NCBI GenBank assembly: GCA_947499635.1
Contig: CANMPD010000015.1
Coordinates: 24,557 to 88,556, forward strand
From: an uncultured Paracoccaceae bacterium
GTDB taxonomy: Bacteria > Pseudomonadota > Alphaproteobacteria > Rhodobacterales > Rhodobacteraceae
Reading direction: 5' to 3'
Length of the DNA: 64,000 nt
A model generated the notes under the pieces. It was not told where the DNA came from. It searched no databases and worked only from the letters and a program-made list of their open reading frames with translations. This document shows, piece by piece, positions 35,925-45,131 of this stretch. A program made the translations under genes and the position numbers. Each line of letters opens with the position of its first letter. Positions within the stretch are counted from its first letter, which is position 1.

Positions 35925-37493
35925 CTATATGTCTTTGTAAGAGATCTCTCGAGTGTCTGCACCTTCACCGATTTTCTCGCGGCGTACGATCAGGCGGTTA
36001 AGCGCGTGAATATACGCTTTGGCAGATGCAACAACAGTATCGGTATTCGCGCTTTCGCCGGTTGCGATGTTTCCGTCCGCTTCCAGCCGAACCGAAACGG
36101 TTGCCTGTGCATCCGTGCCTGCTGTAACGGCGTTTACTTGATACAGTTGCAGGCGCGCCGTGTTCGGGTGGATCTTACGGATTGCTTTAAAGGTCGCATC
36201 GACAGGGCCATCCCCTTGGGATGTTGCACTTACGTCTTTGCCATCTACTTCCATCTCAACGGTGGCCTCAGCAGGTCCGCCTGTACCACAGGTGAGTTTC
36301 ATTGAGACCAATTGCAGGATGTCGTTTTCGGCATCTTCGCCAACACGCATGAGTGCAATGATATCGTCGTCAAAGACTTCTTTCTTACGGTCGGCCAAGT
36401 CTTTGAAGCGTACGAATACATCCTTGAGCTGGTTGTCCCCAATCTCATACCCAAGTTGAGACAGCTTGTCCCGCAACGCAGCACGGCCAGAGTGCTTGCC
36501 TAAGGGCAAGGATGTACCAGCCAGACCGACGTCCTCGGGGCGCATAATTTCAAAGGTTTCTTTGTTCTTTAACATGCCATCCTGGTGAATGCCGGATTCA
36601 TGCGCAAAGGCATTTTTACCAACAATGGCTTTGTTGAATTGAACTGCAAAGCCTGAAACCGTCGCAACACGATGCGAGATATGCATGATCTTTCGCGTAT
36701 CAATTCCCGTGCTCCAGGGCATGATATCGTTACGCACTTTCAGCGCCATTACGACCTCTTCCAAGGCAGTATTTCCTGCGCGTTCGCCGAGCCCGTTAAT
36801 TGTACACTCAATCTGACGTGCGCCACCTGCGACGGCTGCCAGAGAGTTTGCTGTGGCCATGCCAAGATCGTTGTGACAGTGGGTTGCGAAAATGACGTCA
36901 TCTGCGCCGGGCACCGTAGCGATCAGGCGTTTGATTAAGTCGGCGCTTTCCATTGGTGCTGTATAGCCAACGGTGTCGGGGATGTTGATTGTCGTGGTGC
37001 CGGCTTTGATCGCGATTTCGATGACGCGGCACAAATAGTCCCACTCGGTTCGGGTGGCGTCCATAGGGGACCACTGCACATCATCCACCAGATTTCGCGC
37101 ATGGCTGACGGTGTCATGGATTTTCTGCGCCATTTCATCCTGAGTCAAATTTGGAATGGCGCGGTGTAGTGGAGATGTACCGATAAAAGTGTGGATACGG
37201 GGGCGTGCAGCTTTGCGCACAGCTTCGGCACAGCGATCGATGTCTTTAAAGTTTGCACGTGCCAAACCGCATATAGTTGATGCTTTTGAGCGCTCTGCAA
37301 TCTCTGAAACAGCGCGAAAATCGCCCTCTGAGGCAATTGGAAATCCCGCCTCGATGATATCAACGCCCATATCATCCAAAAGCTCTGCGATTTCGAGCTT
37401 TTCTTCATGGGTCATCGTCGCGCCAGGGCTTTGCTCGCCGTCACGCAGTGTCGTGTCAAAAATCAGGACGCGATCGTTGTCTTGAGATGTCAT
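35925..37493 (-). CDS. leuA: 2-isopropylmalate synthase
   Basis: First committed step of leucine synthesis: condenses acetyl-CoA and 2-oxoisovalerate. The 522-aa protein has the DRE-TIM barrel signature RVLIFDTTLRDGEQSPGATM near the N-terminus, metal-binding ATHCHNDLGMATANSLAAVAGGARQIECTINGLGERAGN, and the LeuA dimer (leucine feedback) domain from about residue 390. The start at 37493 is used because homologues begin a few residues before RVLIFD; the frame extends 11 codons more. A predicted leader ORF rich in leucine codons and a hairpin lie upstream, so leucine-dependent attenuation is likely. A second promoter may lie at 37525-37551. Confidence 0.96.
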   Translation of the reverse strand: MTSQDNDRVLIFDTTLRDGEQSPGATMTHEEKLEIAELLDDMGVDIIEAGFPIASEGDFRAVSEIAERSKASTICGLARANFKDIDRCAEAVRKAARPRIHTFIGTSPLHRAIPNLTQDEMAQKIHDTVSHARNLVDDVQWSPMDATRTEWDYLCRVIEIAIKAGTTTINIPDTVGYTAPMESADLIKRLIATVPGADDVIFATHCHNDLGMATANSLAAVAGGARQIECTINGLGERAGNTALEEVVMALKVRNDIMPWSTGIDTRKIMHISHRVATVSGFAVQFNKAIVGKNAFAHESGIHQDGMLKNKETFEIMRPEDVGLAGTSLPLGKHSGRAALRDKLSQLGYEIGDNQLKDVFVRFKDLADRKKEVFDDDIIALMRVGEDAENDILQLVSMKLTCGTGGPAEATVEMEVDGKDVSATSQGDGPVDATFKAIRKIHPNTARLQLYQVNAVTAGTDAQATVSVRLEADGNIATGESANTDTVVASAKAYIHALNRLIVRREKIGEGADTREISYKDI

Positions 37494-37524
37494 AGTGGTG
37501 TCTTTCTTGCTCAGTCTGTCGTGC

Positions 37525-37551
37525 ATTATATGCCAAGTTGCCGGTCATCAA
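37525..37551 (-). promoter_or_regulatory. Possible leuA-proximal sigma-70 promoter
   Basis: On the minus strand TTGATG (37551-37546), 15 bases, then a perfect TATAAT (37530-37525). It would start transcription about 25 bases before the leuA ATG and downstream of the leader hairpin. The spacer is shorter than optimal. Confidence 0.4.
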
Positions 37552-37594
37552 TGTTGCGGCGCATCTTGGTGTTGGTCCGTGGCGCGCATGCATC

Positions 37595-37630
37595 CCTCTG
37601 AGCGGGCGCGCCGGATGGCACGCTCAGAGG
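37595..37630 (-). promoter_or_regulatory. leu leader hairpin
   Basis: Perfect 10-bp inverted repeat CCTCTGAGCG / CGCTCAGAGG (37595-37604 and 37621-37630) around a 16-base loop that itself contains the palindrome GGCGCGCC. The leader ORF ends inside its 5' arm, so ribosome position on the leader decides whether it forms. No U-tract follows, so whether it is the terminator or antiterminator form is unclear. Confidence 0.6.
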
Positions 37631-37710
37631 CAGATTAGGAGCAGTAGGTCACGCGCATAAACACCGCCAAAGGCAGTGCGAGACAAGGTGATATCAAAGC
37701 GCGTATTCAT
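37624..37710 (-). CDS. leuL: leu operon leader peptide (28 aa)
   Basis: Minus-strand ORF, ATG at 37710, TGA at 37626-37624. The 28-residue product ends RDLLLLICL: CTA CTG CTC CTA ATC TGC CTC then stop. Five of the last seven codons are leucine and one is isoleucine, which is the signature of a branched-chain amino acid attenuator leader. It lies 130 bases before the leuA start on the same strand, and its end overlaps the 5' arm of the hairpin at 37595-37630. There is no Shine-Dalgarno; a -10-like TATAAA (37725-37720) sits so close that the RNA would begin within a few bases of the ATG, as in leaderless alphaproteobacterial trpL. Function is inferred from sequence and position only. Confidence 0.75.
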   Translation of the reverse strand: MNTRFDITLSRTAFGGVYARDLLLLICL

Positions 37711-37719
37711 AGGTGTGGA

Positions 37720-37725
37720 TTTATA
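37720..37725 (-). promoter_or_regulatory. Candidate -10 element for the leu leader transcript
   Basis: TATAAA on the minus strand, about nine bases before the leader ATG at 37710. The -35 region is weak (no good TTGACA-like hexamer at 17 bases). If used, the leader mRNA is nearly leaderless. Confidence 0.4.
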
Positions 37726-37798
37726 CATCGAACGTGTCGAATGAAAAGAGATATTTTATAAGTTTAAGCTGAGATTGATTTACACAGAACTCTGCGTC

Positions 37799-39256
37799 TT
37801 ATTCGTCCTCAGCTTTTTCTATTGCGACGCCTGCACGTCCCGAGGTCAATGCACCGTTCTCCCATGTGCCTGTGGCCTCTTGACCAGACGCATAGCGCAT
37901 TGTGCCGGGGCCTTGGCGTTTAGAGTTTTCGAAACTGCCCTCGTAAACATCGCCGTTTGTATAGGTGGCGACGCCTTGACCGCTGATTTTTCCTTCGGAC
38001 CAGTCGCCATCATAAGTGAAACCATCTGTCATGGTGATTTTACCCACACCGTGACGTTGGCCCGAGGCGAAGGTGCCTTCATAGATAGATCCGTCAGAGT
38101 AGGTTACGGTTGCAGCGCCGTCGCGCAGGCCATCTTTCCAACTGCCTTCATAACGATACCCGTCGGGATAGGTCATTATACCATGCCCGTGGTTTTTCGC
38201 GTTCTTAAAGCTGCCTTCATATACGACTCCGTTCGGGTATCCGGCCTTGCCATTGCCTTCGATCACGCCGGCAACCCAATCCCCTTGGTATGTAGACTTA
38301 TCTGGATAGGTAATTTTACCGTGGCCGTCTGGTAAATCGTCGCGAAAGTTTCCGACATAAAGTGACCCATCAGGATAAGTAACCTGACCTTTTCCCGAGA
38401 TCTGTCCGTTTTCCCACTGTCCACTATATATATATCCATCGGCACCTGTGAATGTGCCTTGGCCTTGTCGCAGGTCACCTTTGAACATGCCCTTGTATGT
38501 ATCGCCGTTTGCGTAAGTTAAGACGCCTTCACCTTCGCGATGCCCATTGGCCAGCGGTCCCTCATAGGTGTCTCCATTGGGTTGAGTGAGCTTGCCGATG
38601 CCATTCATCTGGTCGGCAGTCCATTCTCCCTCGTAAACGAGGCCGTCAGGCATGATTAAGGTGCCCGTTCCTTCAAGTTTCCCGTCTTTGATGTCCCCGG
38701 TATATGTCGCGCCAGTCGGGTAGGTGATTTTGCCTTGTCCTTCTTTGCGGCCTTCGACCCATTGACCATCGTATTCGTATCCGCCGGGATTGACCATAAT
38801 GCCGCGACCATGATGACGGGCATTCTGGAACGCGCCGTCATAGCGAACACCGTTTGCATAAAGCGCAATGCCATGGCCATTTATGGCGCCGTCAGCCCAT
38901 TCGCCCTCATATGTGCCGCCGTCTGCAAACGTAATTTTCCCGACACCTTCAGGTTTGCCTTTTACGAAATCGCCTTCGTAGATCGATCCGTTGGGAAAAC
39001 GTGCGACACCTGTGCCGCGAATTTCACCTTCGATCCACTCGCCCGTGTATTCGTAACCATTGGGCAGTCGATAGGCACCGTGCCCATGTTGTAGGCCATT
39101 TTGAAACTCGCCTTCATAGATCCCGCCAATGTCATCTTGTTTGCTTATGATTTGTGCAGTCTGGGCCGAAGTTGTCGTGCTTAACGGGTATTGAGCCAGT
39201 GCGATGACGGTGCAAACTGTGATCAGGGGGCGAAAGCTGCGGCGAAGAGGTGTCAT
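37799..39256 (-). CDS. Secreted MORN-repeat protein
   Basis: 485-aa protein built almost entirely of MORN repeats: about 19 tandem 23-residue units of the form Y-x-G-x-[WF]-x-x-G-x-x-x-G-x-G-x-x-x-[YF]-x-[ND]-G, from GGIYEGEFQNG to ATGTWENG. The N-terminus carries a signal peptide or anchor (SFRPLITVCTVIALAQYPLSTTTSAQT), so the repeats face the periplasm or outside. The start at 39256 is chosen for the signal peptide; a start seven codons earlier is possible. MORN repeats bind lipids or proteins and form rods; no catalytic domain is seen. It lies upstream of, and in the same orientation as, the leu leader. Confidence 0.88.
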   Translation of the reverse strand: MTPLRRSFRPLITVCTVIALAQYPLSTTTSAQTAQIISKQDDIGGIYEGEFQNGLQHGHGAYRLPNGYEYTGEWIEGEIRGTGVARFPNGSIYEGDFVKGKPEGVGKITFADGGTYEGEWADGAINGHGIALYANGVRYDGAFQNARHHGRGIMVNPGGYEYDGQWVEGRKEGQGKITYPTGATYTGDIKDGKLEGTGTLIMPDGLVYEGEWTADQMNGIGKLTQPNGDTYEGPLANGHREGEGVLTYANGDTYKGMFKGDLRQGQGTFTGADGYIYSGQWENGQISGKGQVTYPDGSLYVGNFRDDLPDGHGKITYPDKSTYQGDWVAGVIEGNGKAGYPNGVVYEGSFKNAKNHGHGIMTYPDGYRYEGSWKDGLRDGAATVTYSDGSIYEGTFASGQRHGVGKITMTDGFTYDGDWSEGKISGQGVATYTNGDVYEGSFENSKRQGPGTMRYASGQEATGTWENGALTSGRAGVAIEKAEDE

Positions 39257-39478
39257 GGCAATCTTATCCTGCCGCATCTTAAGGCGGCAGCTCCTGTCGG
39301 GGGGCTACATTTCTTCCGAAGTCTAAGGGAGGGATAGGATTGTCGCAACGGTTTTACCTTGCACTCTTTCTCTTTGGCAAAAACCTGATAAATGCCTAGG
39401 AGAATACCTGTCTGGCGACTGCTTTGGCGATTGCGAGATCGGGACTGATGACCACCAACCAAGATAGGATGTGCACCT

Positions 39479-41137
39479 ATGGCAGATCGTTTTCGCGTGA
39501 CATTGGCGCAGTTGAACCCCACGGTGGGCGACCTTGAAGGTAATGCGGCCAAGGCCTATGCCGCTTGGCAAAAAGGTCACGAAGCAGGCGCTGATCTTGT
39601 TGCACTGCCTGAGATGTTTATCACTGGATATAATGCGCAAGACCTTGTGAGGAAGCCGGTATTTTATAAGGCTGCAATGGCTGCGGTACGAGCGTTGGCT
39701 GAAAAAACCACGCAAGGTCCGGCCTTGGCGATTGGCAGTCCATGGTTCGAAGATGGTAAGTTGTTTAATGCTTACTTGATTTTGAAAAACGGTCAGGTTG
39801 CATCAAAAGTACTGAAGCATCATTTGCCAAATGAAACGGTATTCGACGAAGTGCGCATCTTTGATGCGGGTCCAATGGCTGGTCCTTATAGCGTAGGCGA
39901 GACACGCGTGGGCTCTCCCATTTGTGAAGATGGTTGGCACGAAGATGTGGCTGAAACATTAGAGGAAACAGGCGCAGAGTTTTTATTAATTCCCAATGGC
40001 TCACCGTACTATCGTGGAAAGATGGAAACACGCATCAATCACATGGTTGCACGTACTGTCGAAACTGGTCTGCCTGTAATTTATTTAAACATGGTGGGTG
40101 GTCAGGATGATCAGGTTTTTGATGGTGGCAGCTTTGCCCTGAATCCTGGTGGGGCTTTGGCGTTGCAAATGCCTGTCTTTGACGAAGCGGTGACACATGT
40201 TGATCTTGAACGCCAAACGCAAGGTTGGCGTGTCGTAGATAGTGAAAAAGCCGCGCTGCCAGATGCTTGGGAACAAGACTACCGCGTGATGGTGGAAAGC
40301 CTGCGGGACTACATGGGCAAAACGGGTTTTCAAAAGGCTTTACTTGGTTTGTCTGGCGGGGTTGATTCGGCAATTGTTGCAGCAATTGCCGTTGATGCGC
40401 TGGGCGCTGAAAATGTACGCTGTGTGATGTTGCCATCAGAGTACACGTCAAAGGAATCGTTAAACGATGCTGAGGCTGTCGCTAACGCATTGGGCGTAAA
40501 GTACGATTACGTGCCAATCTCCGAGGGACGTACGGCGATTACCAATACACTTGCACCATTATTTGAGGGTCGTGATGCAGACCTGACCGAAGAAAACCTG
40601 CAATCGCGTTTGCGGGGACTTTTGTTGATGGCGATGTCGAATAAATTTGGTGAGATGCTTTTGACGACCGGTAATAAATCTGAGGTCGCCGTAGGCTATT
40701 GTACGATTTATGGGGACATGAATGGTGGGTATAATCCGATCAAAGATCTCTATAAAACCCGTGTTTTTGAGACCTGCCGTTGGCGCAATGCAAATCATCG
40801 TGCGTGGATGAAGGGCCCAGAAGGTGAAGTAATTCGCCCTAATGTCATCGATAAGCCACCCAGTGCAGAACTGCGCGATGATCAAAAAGATAGTGATTCA
40901 TTGCCAGATTATCCTGTTTTGGATGGAATTTTGGAAATCTTGGTCGATCTGGATGGATCTATTGAAGAGTGTGTTGAGGCGGGATTTGATCGCTCTGACG
41001 CTACGCGGGTAGAACACCTGATTTACATTAGTGAGTACAAACGCTTCCAATCTGCTCCCGGTGCACGACTGACGCAACGGGCATTTTGGTTGGACCGACG
41101 CTATCCGATTGTGAACCGGTGGCGTGATAAACAATGA
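39479..41137 (+). CDS. nadE: Glutamine-dependent NAD+ synthetase
   Basis: Last step of NAD synthesis, converting deamido-NAD with glutamine as nitrogen source. The 552-aa two-domain enzyme has an N-terminal nitrilase-type amidase with the E-K-C triad (LPEMFITGY; KHHLPNE; GSPICEDGWHED) and a C-terminal synthetase with the PP-loop LLGLSGGVDSAIVAAIAVDALG and TTGNKSEVAVGYCTIYGDMNGGYNPIKDLYKT. Start at ATG 39479. It stands alone between the divergent MORN gene and the DadA-type gene. Confidence 0.96.
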   Translation: MADRFRVTLAQLNPTVGDLEGNAAKAYAAWQKGHEAGADLVALPEMFITGYNAQDLVRKPVFYKAAMAAVRALAEKTTQGPALAIGSPWFEDGKLFNAYLILKNGQVASKVLKHHLPNETVFDEVRIFDAGPMAGPYSVGETRVGSPICEDGWHEDVAETLEETGAEFLLIPNGSPYYRGKMETRINHMVARTVETGLPVIYLNMVGGQDDQVFDGGSFALNPGGALALQMPVFDEAVTHVDLERQTQGWRVVDSEKAALPDAWEQDYRVMVESLRDYMGKTGFQKALLGLSGGVDSAIVAAIAVDALGAENVRCVMLPSEYTSKESLNDAEAVANALGVKYDYVPISEGRTAITNTLAPLFEGRDADLTEENLQSRLRGLLLMAMSNKFGEMLLTTGNKSEVAVGYCTIYGDMNGGYNPIKDLYKTRVFETCRWRNANHRAWMKGPEGEVIRPNVIDKPPSAELRDDQKDSDSLPDYPVLDGILEILVDLDGSIEECVEAGFDRSDATRVEHLIYISEYKRFQSAPGARLTQRAFWLDRRYPIVNRWRDKQ

Positions 41138-41221
41138 AATATATGAGGTATAAAGTGCGGCGCTTTGAACACAGGTTGCATCATGTCATTCAGAATTCCA
41201 CCTGCCTTCTAGGCGTGGCGT

Positions 41222-42565
41222 ATGTGGGGCAGTAGTAGTAATTTCATGTCTGGTCCTGCGCTGCCTCAATTTAATGCTGACCGCACTCTCCCTGGTTCCG
41301 TTGATGTTGTTGTCATCGGCGGCGGAATTATTGGTGCGTCTACAGCTCTCGAACTCGCTGAACGCGGGCATTCTGTCCTTTTGTGTGAAAAAGGACAAAT
41401 CGCTGCTGAGCAGAGCTCTCGCAACTGGGGATGGGTGCGCATGTCGCAACGTGACCCCCGCGAGATGGAGTTAATGTCACATGCGTTTCCCTTATGGGAA
41501 AACCTTGAAACCCGAACGGGCCATCGCACTGGTTTCACGCGTTCAGGTATCCTATTTGCAGCGCGTCGCAGGTGGCGCGAAGCCGAGTTGGTAAAATGGG
41601 CAAAAATATTCGACGATTTTGAATTCCAGTCTGATTTTAAATCTCAATTTACAGGCAGAATGTTACGCGGCGCAGAACTAGAGGCGCTGATGCCTGGATA
41701 TGGTAGCAGTTTGCGTGCGGGATATTATACTCCGACGGATGCGCGTGCGGAACCTCAGTGGGCTACGCATGCCATTGCGAGTGGTGCACGTGCAGCCGGT
41801 GCGGTCGTCGTAACCAATTGCGCGGTGCGTGCGCTTGATGTGAGTGCTGGACGGGTATCTGGGGTTTTCACTGAAAAAGGTCGCGTGGCGGCTTCAACCG
41901 TGGTTGTCGCGGGAGGGGCTTGGTCACGATTGTTCCTGCGCAATGAAGGTATTTTTATTCCTCAGTTAAAGCTGTTGAATTCTGTCATGCGTATCACAGC
42001 TGTTGACGGGCTGCCTGAATGTGCAGTTTGGGCACGAGGTTTTTCAATGCGTCATCGGGCAGACGGTGGAATGACACTGGCAGGCGGTTATGAAAATATA
42101 GCCGAAATTGTCCCTGATATGGTGCGATTTGGCTATAAGTTTATCCCAGCTTACCTGCGGCAATACGGCAGTATCGGTTTGCGCTTGTCTAAGCGGTGGC
42201 AAATCGAAGCGGCAGAAGCCAAACGATGGGGGCCACAAGATCGGACACCTTTCGAAGAAACACGGATACTCGACCCAGAGCCATCATCAAATGCACTACG
42301 TCGAACATTATCAGCAGCACGAGATGCATTCCCTGCGTTGAAAAATGCGGATGTGACGCAGAGTTGGGGTGGGTTGATCGACGCGACACCAGATGAAATC
42401 CCGATTATTTCGGATGTCTCCAAGCGTCCGGGTCTCTTTGTATCCACAGGTTACACAGGTCACGGGTTTGGTATTGGCCCTGCCGCTGGAAAATTAACGG
42501 CTGATCTGGTCACTGGGGATACTCCGATTGTAGATCCAGCGCCGTTTGCGCTGGACCGGTTTTAG
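41222..42565 (+). CDS. FAD-dependent oxidoreductase, D-amino-acid dehydrogenase (DadA) type
   Basis: 447-aa flavoprotein of the DAO family. The Rossmann FAD site is VDVVVIGGGIIGASTALELAERGHSVLLCEKG near residue 25, and the C-terminal FAD motif is GLFVSTGYTGHGFGIGPAAGKLTADLVTGD. The insert QSSRNWGWVRMSQRDPREMELM is typical of a roseobacter-rich DAO subgroup. Substrate is likely an amino acid or amine; no more can be said. The RBS is weak; an internal ATG at 41246 is an alternative start. It converges with the metallo-hydrolase gene. Confidence 0.88.
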   Translation: MWGSSSNFMSGPALPQFNADRTLPGSVDVVVIGGGIIGASTALELAERGHSVLLCEKGQIAAEQSSRNWGWVRMSQRDPREMELMSHAFPLWENLETRTGHRTGFTRSGILFAARRRWREAELVKWAKIFDDFEFQSDFKSQFTGRMLRGAELEALMPGYGSSLRAGYYTPTDARAEPQWATHAIASGARAAGAVVVTNCAVRALDVSAGRVSGVFTEKGRVAASTVVVAGGAWSRLFLRNEGIFIPQLKLLNSVMRITAVDGLPECAVWARGFSMRHRADGGMTLAGGYENIAEIVPDMVRFGYKFIPAYLRQYGSIGLRLSKRWQIEAAEAKRWGPQDRTPFEETRILDPEPSSNALRRTLSAARDAFPALKNADVTQSWGGLIDATPDEIPIISDVSKRPGLFVSTGYTGHGFGIGPAAGKLTADLVTGDTPIVDPAPFALDRF

Positions 42566-42591
42566 ATTTAGAGAACTGTCACTCTAGCCCA

Positions 42592-43536
42592 TCATATCAT
42601 TTGATAAGAAGCGGGAACGAAGCGGAATCCATTCCCACGGCTTTCAACATAACCTGCCGCAGGGAATGGCATATGGTAACCGATCATGGGAAGGCGATCG
42701 GCTGCCAGCATGCCAAGGATATTTTTGCGTGCGGCTGTTGCAGCAGCTTTGTCCATGTCAAAGCTGGTTTCCCATTCAGGGTGTGCAAACGCGAACACAT
42801 AGTGGTTGGCAAGGTCCGCAGTCAGAACCATTTGCGCGCCGGCGCTTTCTAGCATGACGGCCATATGTCCCGGTGTGTGACCAAAGGCTGCAACACCGGT
42901 CACGCCAGATGCAATTTCTCCACCGTCTTCGATAAAGGTCATTTTTTCCGCTTGAGGTGTTACTTTGGCGGCGACTACGTCTCCGACACGATTTCCTGCA
43001 TCCATTTTTGACCAGAAATCATATTCTTTTGCCGCTGTAATGAAACGCGCATTTGCGAATGTCGCTGTACCATCTTCACCGGCCATACCACCGATGTGGT
43101 CAGGGTGCATATGGGTTAACACGACGACGTCAATATCGTCAGGGGTTGTGCCTGCGTCTTTGAGCGCTTGTGTGATGCCTGCAGCATTGAGGCCCGTGTC
43201 AAAGAGGATCTTTTGAGAACCAGTATCCACCAATGTAGGAGTGAAATAAAACTGGCCGGCGTCACCTGGAATAAAGTTTTCTGCCGCAACCGTCGCGAAT
43301 TCTTCATCGGTCGCGCCGCCTGCAAACGTCGCCTGCATACCTGTTTCGCGTATAGCCGTACCAGCCAAGAGGCTATGGACAGTAAAATCACCAACGTTAA
43401 AAGCGCGCGCATGGAGAGGCTTGCGGGCATGAGCATCATGTCCTGCCGCAATTGCAGGGCGGCTTGCCACTGTAGCTGCGATAGGGGCTGCAGCAACGCC
43501 TGCAAGTGCGGCCCGGCGAGTCAAAGAAATTGTCAT
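42592..43536 (-). CDS. Tat-exported MBL-fold metallo-hydrolase
   Basis: 314-aa metallo-beta-lactamase-fold hydrolase. The N-terminus is a twin-arginine signal (SLTRRAALAGVAAAPIAATVASRPAIAA). The metal motif HMHPDHIGG supplies H142, H144, D146 and H147; a further His lies in GHTPGHMAVML, Asp in LTADLANH, and the last His in IGYHMPFPAAGYVES. The layout is close to AHL-lactonase or AttM-like enzymes, but substrate is open. The convergent DadA-type gene lies 26 bases away. Confidence 0.9.
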   Translation of the reverse strand: MTISLTRRAALAGVAAAPIAATVASRPAIAAGHDAHARKPLHARAFNVGDFTVHSLLAGTAIRETGMQATFAGGATDEEFATVAAENFIPGDAGQFYFTPTLVDTGSQKILFDTGLNAAGITQALKDAGTTPDDIDVVVLTHMHPDHIGGMAGEDGTATFANARFITAAKEYDFWSKMDAGNRVGDVVAAKVTPQAEKMTFIEDGGEIASGVTGVAAFGHTPGHMAVMLESAGAQMVLTADLANHYVFAFAHPEWETSFDMDKAAATAARKNILGMLAADRLPMIGYHMPFPAAGYVESRGNGFRFVPASYQMI

Positions 43537-43666
43537 TTAGAATCTCCAATAGAATTCGTGATTTATAAACTTTAGTATAGGTAATTCACTTCTCACAAAT
43601 GGCGAAGTGTTGATGTAACAACCTCGTGATTTGTGCGACGTAAAGATGTGACCTTGAGGTGCATGT

Positions 43667-43695
43667 TTGGTTGCGTGCACTTATTGCGATAGTAT
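43667..43695 (+). promoter_or_regulatory. Candidate gltX promoter
   Basis: TTGGTT (43667-43672), a 17-base spacer, TAGTAT (43690-43695). This is a reasonable sigma-70 promoter about 88 bases before the gltX ATG and oriented toward it. Confidence 0.4.
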
Positions 43696-43782
43696 GCTCG
43701 TCCCTATACTTGGTCGACGCCCACGCGAACTGGACAAAATGCACTCTGTATGACACTGCAGCAGGTAACAGGAGATTTGTGA

Positions 43783-45108
43783 ATGACCACCACCCGCTTC
43801 GCGCCCTCGCCAACCGGCTATATCCACGTTGGGAACCTGCGCACTGCCTTGATGAACTATTTGATCGCCCGTAAATCCGGGGGAACGTTTATTTTGCGTA
43901 TCGACGATACGGATCCTGAACGTTCCAAAGAAGAATATGTAGATGCGATCAAGCAAGACTTGGAATGGTTAGGTCTGACGTGGGATAAGGTTGAACGCCA
44001 ATCCAAGCGTTTGGATCGCTATGCGGATGCAGCGGATAAGCTGCGTGAAATTAACCGGTTTTACGAAGCTTTTGAAACCCCGGTTGAGTTGGATCTTAAA
44101 CGCAAGAAACAACTCAATATGGGAAAGCCGCCTGTTTACGACCGTGCTGCGTTGGGTCTGTCTGAAGCTGAAAAAACGGCGTTGCGCGAGGAGCGTGGCA
44201 ATGGCGTATGGCGGTTTAAACTTGACCAAGAACGGATTGAGTGGACTGACGGTATTCTGGGCGATATTTCAATTGATGCCGCATCGGTGTCAGACCCTGT
44301 ATTGATCCGCGGTGACGGTCAAGTGTTGTACACGATTGCATCGGTGGTGGATGACACGGATATGGGTGTGACCAATGTGGTGCGTGGTTCCGACCATGTG
44401 ACAAATACGGCGACACAGATCCAGATTATCAAAGCGTTAGGCGGAACATGCCCTGATTTTGCGCATCACTCGTTGTTGACAGGTCCTCAGGGAGAAGCCT
44501 TATCAAAACGGCTTGGCACGCTGGCGTTGCGTGATTTGCGCGAAGCGGGTGTAAAGCCCATGGCATTGTTAAGCTTGATGGCACGTTTGGGGTCTTCTGA
44601 TCCGGTTGAATTGCGGACCGAGATGGCCGAGCTGATCGAAGGTTTTGATATCAATCGCTTTGGCTCTGCGCCCACGAAATTTGATAGCGAAGACCTGTAC
44701 CCGTTGACTGCGCGTTATCTACAAGGGCTGACGGCTGAACAGGTCAAGGATGAGCTGGACGATTTAGGTGTCCCTCAAGCGCAACAGGCTGCGTTCTGGG
44801 CTATGGCCAAGGAAAACATATCGACACTCAAAGATTTGGGTGGCTGGTGGGATCTTTGCATCAATGGGGCAGATCCATTGATTGCTGAAGAAGATCAAGC
44901 ATTTGTCGCCGAGGCTATGTCGATGTTACCCGAAGGTCCATATGACGCCGAGAGCTGGAAAACCTGGACCACTGCAGTGAAAGAGGCAACAGGCCGTAAA
45001 GGCAAAGGTCTGTTTATGCCGCTGCGTAAGGCTATCACTGGTATGGAACGTGGCCCTGATATGGGCGTCCTACTGTCCTTGATGCAGGTCATACGCGCAC
45101 GCGGCTAA
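43783..45108 (+). CDS. gltX: Glutamyl-tRNA synthetase (short type)
   Basis: Charges tRNA with glutamate. Class I synthetase, 441 aa, shorter than the usual 470. HIGH motif as RFAPSPTGYIHVGNLRTAL near the start, FILRIDDTDPERS, and KMSKS motif as EALSKRLGTLALRDL near residue 240. Many Rhodobacterales have two GluRS, and the short one may serve tRNA-Gln (known from other Proteobacteria); I cannot tell from one copy. RBS AGGAG precedes the ATG, and a strong terminator follows. Confidence 0.95.
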   Translation: MTTTRFAPSPTGYIHVGNLRTALMNYLIARKSGGTFILRIDDTDPERSKEEYVDAIKQDLEWLGLTWDKVERQSKRLDRYADAADKLREINRFYEAFETPVELDLKRKKQLNMGKPPVYDRAALGLSEAEKTALREERGNGVWRFKLDQERIEWTDGILGDISIDAASVSDPVLIRGDGQVLYTIASVVDDTDMGVTNVVRGSDHVTNTATQIQIIKALGGTCPDFAHHSLLTGPQGEALSKRLGTLALRDLREAGVKPMALLSLMARLGSSDPVELRTEMAELIEGFDINRFGSAPTKFDSEDLYPLTARYLQGLTAEQVKDELDDLGVPQAQQAAFWAMAKENISTLKDLGGWWDLCINGADPLIAEEDQAFVAEAMSMLPEGPYDAESWKTWTTAVKEATGRKGKGLFMPLRKAITGMERGPDMGVLLSLMQVIRARG

Positions 45109-45131
45109 GGAAAGTATTTTGGTGTTTTGTA

